7,791 nucleotides of DNA from an uncultured Collinsella sp. Its GTDB lineage: Bacteria > Actinomycetota > Coriobacteriia > Coriobacteriales > Coriobacteriaceae. Position 1 is the stretch's first letter, and each line of letters opens with the position of its first letter. The notes under the pieces were generated by a model. That model ran no database searches. It saw only the letters and a program-made list of their open reading frames with translations, and was not told the DNA's origin. The translations under genes and the position numbers were made by a program. Location of the stretch: the NCBI GenBank assembly GCA_902470895.1, contig CABRID010000093.1, positions 1-7,791 of the forward strand, given 5' to 3'. Below are positions 1 to 4,878 of this stretch, piece by piece.

Positions 1-47
1 GAGATCAGCCTCGGTCTCGTGGGCTCGGAGATGTGTATAAGAGACAG
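1..47. other. Nextera P7-side adapter (non-biological sequence)
   Basis: Synthetic library sequence, not genome. Bases 29-47 are the 19-bp Tn5 mosaic end AGATGTGTATAAGAGACAG. Bases 14-28 are the Nextera read-2 primer segment GTCTCGTGGGCTCGG. Bases 6-13 (CAGCCTCG) sit where the i7 index belongs and match, from memory, index N710. Bases 1-5 (GAGAT) match the end of the P7 oligo. Genomic DNA therefore starts at base 48. Reading frames that enter this stretch, such as a plus-strand frame encoding MCIRDR, are artefacts. Confidence 0.98.
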
Positions 48-450
48 GGTAGAAGTCGCGCGCCTCGGGAGTGAAGACGTGGACGACAACCGAACCATAG
101 TCCATGAGCATCCAGGTCTTCTGCTCGCGACCCTCGATGGAGAACGGGTGCTCGCCGCAAGCCTCGGCGACCTTCTCCTCGATCTCGTCGACGATCGAAT
201 CAACCTGGCGGTTGTTGGTGCCGGTAGCAAGGACAAAGTAGTCGCACACATCGGAAAGCTCAGTCAGGTCGAGCACCTGAACGTCCTCGCCCTTCTTGTC
301 GTAGGCGGCCTGCGCGGCGGCGCGGGCGACATCCTCGGCGGCGACACCGCTCGCGGACAGCGAGGCGGCGGTGCGGTCGGACGTGGCGGCGAAGCTCTTG
401 TGCTCCACACCTTCAAGAATCTGCTCGTCGGTCATGGTCTCGTCGGCCAT
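48..450 (-). CDS. rsfS: Ribosome silencing factor RsfS (partial, C-terminus cut by adapter)
   Basis: RsfS (RsfA/Iojap/DUF143 family) binds ribosomal protein uL14 on the 50S subunit and blocks joining with 30S, which lowers translation during starvation or stationary phase. This is family knowledge. The visible 134 residues contain the family core: VLDLTELSDVCDYFVLATG (about 59-77), an RQVDSIVDEIEEKV helix (81-94) and the diagnostic WMLMDYGSVVVHVF (113-126), followed by TPEARDFY. The last few to about twenty residues are missing because the adapter begins at base 47. The ATG at 450 has AGAGG 6 nt upstream. Residues 1 to about 38 form an Ala/Glu/Asp-rich extension ahead of the usual family start, with a second Met at residue 6. 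It is the last visible gene of the obg-nadD-yqeK-rsfS run, 28 nt after yqeK. Translating past base 48 gives adapter-encoded PVSYTHLRAHET, which is not protein. Confidence 0.93.
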
Positions 451-478
451 GGAATACCTCTTTCTAGACGCACCCGAG

Positions 479-1087
479 CTAGCGTAGCTGGGCGTAATGG
501 TTGTAAATCGTAATAGCCGTGGGATAAAGATAGCGCCCGGACTGGATCACATAGACCAAACCCTGCGCAAAACAGGAGAAGAACAACTCATCGAGCGTCG
601 ACTCCCCCACCATCTTGCGCAGCGCATGCGCATAGTCGCCGTGGCGGTTGGGCTCGATGGCATCGGCCACAAAGACCACCATATCGAGCGGCGTCATGTC
701 GCAAGCTCCCACGGTGTGACGGTCGACAGCCTGAAAGACCGCCGGCGACAGCCCGGGAAAAAGCTGCGGAAGCTCATAGGCGGCAACTGGGCCATGCAGC
801 AGCGGTGTCGCGGCCGAAGGAGAGCCGGCAACCTTGATGCCATAGTGAAGCGCGCGGGCCACGAGCTCGTCATCGGAAAGCACCTTGTCCCAGTCGTGGA
901 TCAAGCCGGCGGCAGCGGCATCAAAGCGGTCAACGCCGTAGACCTCGGCCAGATGAAGTGCGGTCTCGGCAACACCCAGCGAATGCACATAGCGCTTGCG
1001 CTTATCCTTCATGCGAACATCGAGCAGCTCTTGAATGCGCTTGAGCAGTGCGCGCTCATCGCCCTCAAACTGATCCTCTACCGACAA
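479..1087 (-). CDS. yqeK: YqeK-family HD-domain hydrolase (symmetrical Ap4A hydrolase type)
   Basis: YqeK proteins are metal-dependent HD-domain phosphohydrolases. Characterised members split diadenosine tetraphosphate symmetrically into two ADP. The 202-residue protein has the expected metal-ligand series: His35 (YVHSLGVAETA), His64-Asp65 (GLIHDWDK), His98 (LLHGPVAA), His124 (VDRHTVG) and Asp142 (FVADAIEPNR). Length is slightly above the usual 185-200 residues. The start is inferred to be TTG at 1087. The frame is open only back to the nadD stop 12 nt upstream, it contains no ATG there, and a GGGGG Shine-Dalgarno-like run (1098-1094) lies 6 nt from the TTG. The next Met, residue 26, would leave only nine residues before His35. 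Being between nadD and rsfS is the common neighbourhood of yqeK and supports the call. No signal peptide or membrane segment is seen, so it is cytosolic. The biochemical activity here is inferred from family. Confidence 0.9.
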   Translation of the reverse strand: MSVEDQFEGDERALLKRIQELLDVRMKDKRKRYVHSLGVAETALHLAEVYGVDRFDAAAAGLIHDWDKVLSDDELVARALHYGIKVAGSPSAATPLLHGPVAAYELPQLFPGLSPAVFQAVDRHTVGACDMTPLDMVVFVADAIEPNRHGDYAHALRKMVGESTLDELFFSCFAQGLVYVIQSGRYLYPTAITIYNHYAQLR

Positions 1088-1099
1088 CGTAGACCCCCA

Positions 1100-1777
1100 T
1101 CACTCAAAATCTTCTTGGCCCAAATCGGCATATAGCCTGCGTTTGCGAATGTAGCCGAGCACGGACTCGCTCGTAAGATAGCGCACGCTCATGCCGCGGG
1201 CAACTCGCTTACGAATGTTCGTCGAGCTGATCGCCAGCGCCGGAATCTGAATATAGCGCACGTCGAACGGCAGCCCCGACTCTTTGATTCGGGCACGCGC
1301 TGTATCGATATCAAAGCCCGGTCGTGTCGCCGCAATAAAGGTAGCAAGCTCAGCGATTCGTTCGGCATCATGCCAGGTCACGATATCGATAATCGCATCG
1401 GCGCCCGTAATAAAGTAGAGCTTTACCTGCGGCGGGTAAAAGTCGCGAAGGGCATGAAGCGTATCAGCCGTATAGGTTACGCCCGGGCGGTCGATCTCGA
1501 ACCGGCTCGCCAAAAAGGCCGGGTTCGCGGCGGTGGCGAGGACCGTCATGGCATAACGGTCCTCGGCAGGCGTCACCGGCTTGTCAAGCTTAAAGGCAGG
1601 CGTGCCCGCCGGCATAAAGAGCACGGCATCCAAGTCGAGGGACTCACGCGCCTGCTCGGCGGTCACCAGGTGCCCGTAATGGATGGGATCAAAGGTGCCA
1701 CCCATAATGCCGAGCCTAAACTCCTGCCCGTCCTCTAGAGGGAGCTCGGGCAGACCGATTCCACCGCGCAGCGACAT
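1100..1777 (-). CDS. nadD: Nicotinate-nucleotide adenylyltransferase NadD
   Basis: Joins ATP and nicotinate mononucleotide to give deamido-NAD, an essential cytosolic step of NAD synthesis. The 225-residue protein carries the nucleotidyltransferase signature GGTFDPIHYGH (26-36, the HxGH-type site being His33 to His36), FITGADAI (122-129) and the C-terminal ISSTNIRKR motif (183-191), all in the order expected for NadD. The first 22 or so residues precede the usual family start (a short strand running into GGTFDP). No other ATG or GTG lies between the chosen start and Met25, which is inside the core strand, so the extension appears real. A GGAGG lies about 11 nt before the ATG, inside the end of obg. 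Only 3 nt separate it from the obg stop, so translation is probably coupled. It sits in the conserved obg-nadD-yqeK-rsfS order. Confidence 0.96.
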   Translation of the reverse strand: MSLRGGIGLPELPLEDGQEFRLGIMGGTFDPIHYGHLVTAEQARESLDLDAVLFMPAGTPAFKLDKPVTPAEDRYAMTVLATAANPAFLASRFEIDRPGVTYTADTLHALRDFYPPQVKLYFITGADAIIDIVTWHDAERIAELATFIAATRPGFDIDTARARIKESGLPFDVRYIQIPALAISSTNIRKRVARGMSVRYLTSESVLGYIRKRRLYADLGQEDFE

Positions 1778-1780
1778 GGC

Positions 1781-3247
1781 CTACTCGCCCTCCGAGGTCT
1801 CGGCATCGCCCGCGGCATCCGCCGCATCGACAACCTCGACGCCCTCATCCGCAGCATCGGCCACGTCAATGGCCTCGACGGCAACGTCCTCGCCAGCATC
1901 CTCGAGCTCCTCGTACTCCGAGAAGTCCTCGGCGCCCTCAAAGTCAAAGGCGCGCTGGCAAATGCGGACCTCGTCGCCCGCACGGCAACCGGACTTCTCG
2001 AGCGCGTCGTCAACACCCATACGCGCAAACTTATGCTGCAGGTAAATGACGGCTTCCTCATTTTCCCAGTCGGTCTGGATGACCATGCGCTCGATGGCAC
2101 GACCGACCACGCGGAAGGCACCGGGCTCTTCCTGGACAATGCGGAAACGCTTCTCACGCTGCAGGCGACGGCGCTCCCACTCATCGTCGCGCAGAACGAC
2201 CGGCTCATCCGAGACCGCCAACTCGGCGCGCAGCTTAGCCACCTGCTCGCCCACGGCAAGCATCAACGTGTTGAGACCGGCACCCGTCACGGCGGACACA
2301 GCAAAGAACATATGGCCGTCGTCGAGCGCTGCACGCTTAAGGTCGACAATCTTGTCGGCCGTGCCCGGCGCGTCGCACTTGTTGGCAACGACGATCTGCG
2401 GACGCTCCGAGAGCTCGGCGCCATACTGCTCGAGCTCGCGGTTGATGATGCGATAGTCCTCGACCGGATCGCGATCCTCAAAACCACCCGTCATGTCGAC
2501 GACATGCATGATCAGAGCCGTACGCTCAATGTGGCGCAGGAACTGGTGACCCAGGCCCTTGCCCTCGCTCGCGCCCTCGATCAAACCGGGAACGTCGGCA
2601 ACGACGTAAGAATATTCGCCGGCACGCACCATGCCGAGATTCGGCACGAGCGTGGTAAACGGGTAGTCGGCGATCTTGGGGCGGGCGGCACTCATGCGCG
2701 CGATGAGCGATGACTTACCCACCGAGGGGAAGCCCACGAGCGCGGCATCGGCCATGAGCTTCATCTCGAGCTCAATCCAGTGCTCCTCGGCCGGCTCGCC
2801 CAGCTGGGCGAACGCGGGCGCGCGGCGCACCGACGTCACAAAGTGCGTATTGCCGAGACCACCGGCGCCACCAGGGGCCACGACAACGCGCTCGCCATCA
2901 TGCACCAGATCGGCAATCTCGAACATCGGGGTCTGCGTCTCGGGGTCGAGCTCGCGCACCACGGTACCCATAGGGACCTTGAGAATCAGGTCCTCGCCGC
3001 TCTTGCCGTTACGACGGGCACCCTGCCCGTGCGTGCCGCGCTCGGCGCGAAAGTGATGCTTAAAGCGGTAATCGATCAGCGAAGACAGCTGAGCATCGGC
3101 CTGGATGACGACATTGCCGCCACGACCGCCGTCGCCGCCATCGGGGCCGCCCTTGGGGACAAATGCCTCGCGCCTAAACGACATGCATCCGGCTCCGCCG
3201 TCGCCGCCGCACACGTTAATGCGGCTGATATCGGTGAACTGTGACAA
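1781..3247 (-). CDS. obg: GTPase Obg/CgtA (50S assembly, stress-responsive)
   Basis: Obg is an essential low-affinity GTPase that acts in late 50S assembly and binds ppGpp. The 488 residues show all three domains. The glycine-rich Obg fold spans about 1-158, with the collagen-like KGGPDGGDGGRGGNV run at 32-46. The G domain has P-loop GFPSVGKSS (172-180), G3 DVPGLIEGA (218-226), G4 NKCD (289-292) and G5 SAV (318-320). The OCT domain, restricted to Gram-positive-type Obg, spans about 350-437. Residues 438-488 form a tail with 22 Asp/Glu and no Lys, Arg or His, which is probably disordered. The start is TTG at 3247, supported by a perfect AGGAGG 8 nt upstream and the family-typical FTDISRINVCGGDGGAG beginning. 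It follows rpmA after a terminator-like hairpin and is 3 nt from nadD. Confidence 0.98.
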   Translation of the reverse strand: MSQFTDISRINVCGGDGGAGCMSFRREAFVPKGGPDGGDGGRGGNVVIQADAQLSSLIDYRFKHHFRAERGTHGQGARRNGKSGEDLILKVPMGTVVRELDPETQTPMFEIADLVHDGERVVVAPGGAGGLGNTHFVTSVRRAPAFAQLGEPAEEHWIELEMKLMADAALVGFPSVGKSSLIARMSAARPKIADYPFTTLVPNLGMVRAGEYSYVVADVPGLIEGASEGKGLGHQFLRHIERTALIMHVVDMTGGFEDRDPVEDYRIINRELEQYGAELSERPQIVVANKCDAPGTADKIVDLKRAALDDGHMFFAVSAVTGAGLNTLMLAVGEQVAKLRAELAVSDEPVVLRDDEWERRRLQREKRFRIVQEEPGAFRVVGRAIERMVIQTDWENEEAVIYLQHKFARMGVDDALEKSGCRAGDEVRICQRAFDFEGAEDFSEYEELEDAGEDVAVEAIDVADAADEGVEVVDAADAAGDAETSEGE

Positions 3248-3255
3248 CAGAATCG

Positions 3256-3261
3256 CCTCCT
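3256..3261 (-). promoter_or_regulatory. Shine-Dalgarno site of obg
   Basis: The minus strand reads AGGAGG, a perfect anti-16S match, 8 nt before the TTG taken as the obg start. It decides that start, since no ATG or GTG lies nearby in frame. It begins only 2 nt after the U-tract of the upstream terminator-like hairpin, so obg mRNA that includes this site must either read through the hairpin or start inside it. Confidence 0.85.
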
Positions 3262-3263
3262 AC

Positions 3264-3307
3264 AAAAAAGAGGGAGACCCTTGAATCCTAAAACTCAAGT
3301 GCCTCCC
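3264..3307 (-). terminator. Intrinsic terminator or attenuator between rpmA and obg
   Basis: On the minus strand, GGGAGGC (3307-3301) pairs with GTCTCCC (3278-3272) with one G-U. After a single A-G mismatch, CTTGA (3299-3295) pairs with TCAAG (3284-3280). The loop is 10 nt (3294-3285). Two bases after the stem, at 3269-3264, come six Ts, as expected for Rho-independent termination in the minus direction only. The plus strand has no T-run after the stem. It lies 26 nt after the rpmA stop and 2 nt before the obg Shine-Dalgarno. There is hardly room for a separate obg promoter downstream, so partial read-through is the simplest reading. Confidence 0.75.
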
Positions 3308-3332
3308 ACATATGTGCTCTATGAAGGGTGAA

Positions 3333-3590
3333 TTACGCGTTCGCGAGCGGGCGTACGCTGACCCTGTGCTTGATACCCTTGTGGAACTCAACGGTACCGT
3401 CGACCAGCGCGAACAGCGTGTCGTCCTTACCACGGCCAACGTTCTCACCCGGGTGGATGTGCGTGCCGTGCTGACGGACGAGAATCGTGCCCGTGGTTAC
3501 CGTCTGGCCGGCATAGCGCTTCGTGCCAAGGCGCTGACCGCGGGAGTCACGGCCATTACGGGAGGAACCGAGTCCTTTTTTGTGTGCCAT
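3333..3590 (-). CDS. rpmA: 50S ribosomal protein L27 (bL27)
   Basis: bL27 sits at the peptidyl-transferase centre, where its N-terminal tail reaches toward the tRNA acceptor ends. The 85-residue sequence matches throughout: MAHKKGLGSSRNGRDS at the start, then RLGTKRYAGQ (20-29), ILVRQHGTHIHPGENVG (36-52) and DGTVEF (64-69). The mature AHKKG terminus follows Met directly, with none of the cleavable leader that the protease Prp removes in Firmicutes, so no prp gene is expected to be needed here. A weak Shine-Dalgarno (AGG in GTAGGT) lies 8 nt upstream of the ATG. It follows rplU by 33 nt with no promoter or terminator seen between them, so the two are cotranscribed. A terminator-like hairpin follows. 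Confidence 0.99.
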   Translation of the reverse strand: MAHKKGLGSSRNGRDSRGQRLGTKRYAGQTVTTGTILVRQHGTHIHPGENVGRGKDDTLFALVDGTVEFHKGIKHRVSVRPLANA

Positions 3591-3623
3591 TGTGTATACC
3601 TACTCTTTCGTTACGAGTGTAAT

Positions 3624-3998
3624 CTACTCGGCGACGGGAGCCTCGGCAACAGCCTCAGCCTCTGCCTTGACAGCCTTCTTGGCGCGGGAGGTAGCCTGAA
3701 CCTTCACGATCTTCAGCTTGGTGAGCTGCTGACGGTGACCCTTCAGACGACGATAGCGCTTGCGCTTGTGGAACTTGAAGACCAGCTGCTTCTCGCCCTT
3801 GAACTGCTCAACGATCTGAGCGGTAACCTTGGCCTTGGCCAGCTTGTCGGGATCGGTGACGATCTTCTTACCATCGTTGAGGAAGATAACCGGCAGGGTG
3901 ACCTTGTCGCCCTCATTGCCCTCGATCTTCTCGACGGTGATGACATCGTCGGTGGCGACCTTGTACTGCTTGCCGCCCGTGTTAACGATTGCGTACAT
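3624..3998 (-). CDS. rplU: 50S ribosomal protein L21 (bL21)
   Basis: bL21 binds 23S rRNA and is an early component of the large subunit. The 124-residue product begins with the family-typical MYAIVNTGGKQYKV and carries the conserved KFHKRKRYRRLKGHRQQ rRNA-binding stretch in the C-terminal half. The last 17 residues (KAVKAEAEAVAEAPVAE) are an Ala/Glu extension beyond the usual end, of the kind common in high-GC Gram-positives. The start is ATG at 3998, not the in-frame ATG at 4019: GAAGGG lies 9 nt before 3998, and the shorter form matches the family start exactly. It is the first gene after a strong predicted promoter, followed 33 nt later by rpmA. Confidence 0.98.
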   Translation of the reverse strand: MYAIVNTGGKQYKVATDDVITVEKIEGNEGDKVTLPVIFLNDGKKIVTDPDKLAKAKVTAQIVEQFKGEKQLVFKFHKRKRYRRLKGHRQQLTKLKIVKVQATSRAKKAVKAEAEAVAEAPVAE

Positions 3999-4007
3999 GT
4001 TTACTTG

Positions 4008-4013
4008 CCCTTC
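4008..4013 (-). promoter_or_regulatory. Shine-Dalgarno site of rplU
   Basis: The minus strand reads GAAGGG, 9 nt before the ATG at 3998. The alternative ATG at 4019 lies upstream of this site, which would then fall inside the coding sequence. This decides the 124-residue start. Confidence 0.7.
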
Positions 4014-4040
4014 ATGCATCAGTTAGTGCAACAGCCGAAT

Positions 4041-4069
4041 ATAGTAGCAGGCGAAAATACCCCCGTCAA
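4041..4069 (-). promoter_or_regulatory. Sigma-70-type promoter of rplU-rpmA
   Basis: On the minus strand, TTGACG (4069-4064, five of six consensus bases) is followed after exactly 17 nt by TACTAT (4046-4041, four of six). A TG one base before the -10 (4049-4048) gives an extended -10. Transcription should begin near 4034, leaving a leader of about 36 nt. The -35 overlaps the TGA stop of the upstream DUF2344 gene (4068-4066), so the promoter is packed into the 67-nt gap and the gene end. No operator-like inverted repeat is seen around it. Confidence 0.75.
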
Positions 4070-4878
4070 CGAGTATGTGGAGCAAATCCACAAGTTCGCA
4101 CAGGTATGGGGCTGACGAGTCGGCCCTCGTCGTCCTCGCATGCTTGATTCTGACGCTCGACATCGTAGGAGCAGATGGTCACGAGGTCTTGCATACCGGT
4201 GGAAACAATAGGTGCATCCACGCCCGGGGTCAAGCCCTGCAACAAAACATCAGCAGCGGAAAGCAAAATTTCCGGACGCATGGAGCCCTCGTTGTCGGCA
4301 TGGGTGTCGAGCATGAGCACCAAATGGTCCGGGCGCTCCCCCGCCGTGAGCTCATAGCCCACGAGCGTGTGATCCAAATCCAAGCGCTTGCTCTTTTTTC
4401 CGCGCGCGTAGTCGATGCCATTGCCCGCGCGCAGCGTGTCGAGCGCACGACGCACCTCGTCGGCGCTTACGGGCGCCTCGGGATCCAAGTGCAGATCGAT
4501 GCGATACGACAGGCGCGTGAGCTGCGCCGTCAACGCCGGCGTGCGCACGTCGATGTACGCCGCCTCGATGGGCGCCAGATCGGCCGGAGACGCCGCAGCC
4601 AGGCGCCCAAACGCCTCGTCGAGCGCCACGAACTCGGTCATAAACAGGTCATACCACTCGCAGGTCGACGACGTACCCACCGGTAGCGCCGAAGAGAAGC
4701 CCACGCGCATGTGCGGAGAAAAGCCCTGCGTGACGGCATAGGGAAGTCCCGCACGGCGCACGATGCGCTCAATGGTATGGATCACTTCGAGATGGCCCAG
4801 GTACTTAAGGCGATCGCGCTTGCCATAGCGAACACGAAGTCTAAAGAGCGAGGGGTTGTCGGTCAGGCGCTCACTCAT
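4066..4878 (-). CDS. TIGR03936/DUF2344 family radical SAM-associated protein
   Basis: Recognised as the partner protein of TIGR03960-type radical SAM enzymes; some genomes encode the two as one fused chain. The N-terminal signature is clear: LRVRYGKRDRLKYLGHLEVI (14-33) and QGFSPHMRVGFSSALPVGTSS (51-71). The C-terminal part (about 120-270) is less conserved and ends without a recognised motif. There is no CxxxCxxC cluster, so it is not itself a radical SAM enzyme. It is soluble, with no signal or membrane segment. The ATG overlaps the stop of the radical SAM gene by 4 bp (ATGA), which points to translational coupling and probably a shared complex. The family's biochemical role is not established. 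Its recurrent position upstream of rplU suggests RNA or ribosome modification, but this is inference. Confidence 0.88.
   Translation of the reverse strand: MSERLTDNPSLFRLRVRYGKRDRLKYLGHLEVIHTIERIVRRAGLPYAVTQGFSPHMRVGFSSALPVGTSSTCEWYDLFMTEFVALDEAFGRLAAASPADLAPIEAAYIDVRTPALTAQLTRLSYRIDLHLDPEAPVSADEVRRALDTLRAGNGIDYARGKKSKRLDLDHTLVGYELTAGERPDHLVLMLDTHADNEGSMRPEILLSAADVLLQGLTPGVDAPIVSTGMQDLVTICSYDVERQNQACEDDEGRLVSPIPVRTCGFAPHTR

Noticed and set aside
19..513. Plus-strand open frame starting with MGSEMCIRDR
   Set aside because: Its start lies in the Nextera adapter and the rest is antisense to rsfS.
3999..4019. Upstream in-frame ATG for rplU at 4019
   Set aside because: It would add MHEGQVN before the universal MYAIVNTGGKQY start and place the Shine-Dalgarno inside the coding region.
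3999..4065. L21 leader or other riboswitch in the rplU upstream gap
   Set aside because: The predicted leader is only about 36 nt and holds no stable stem, too short for known leader RNAs.
3312..4115. 267-codon plus-strand open frame across rplU and rpmA
   Set aside because: Both genes beneath it are unmistakable ribosomal proteins on the other strand, and the frame shows no family motif.
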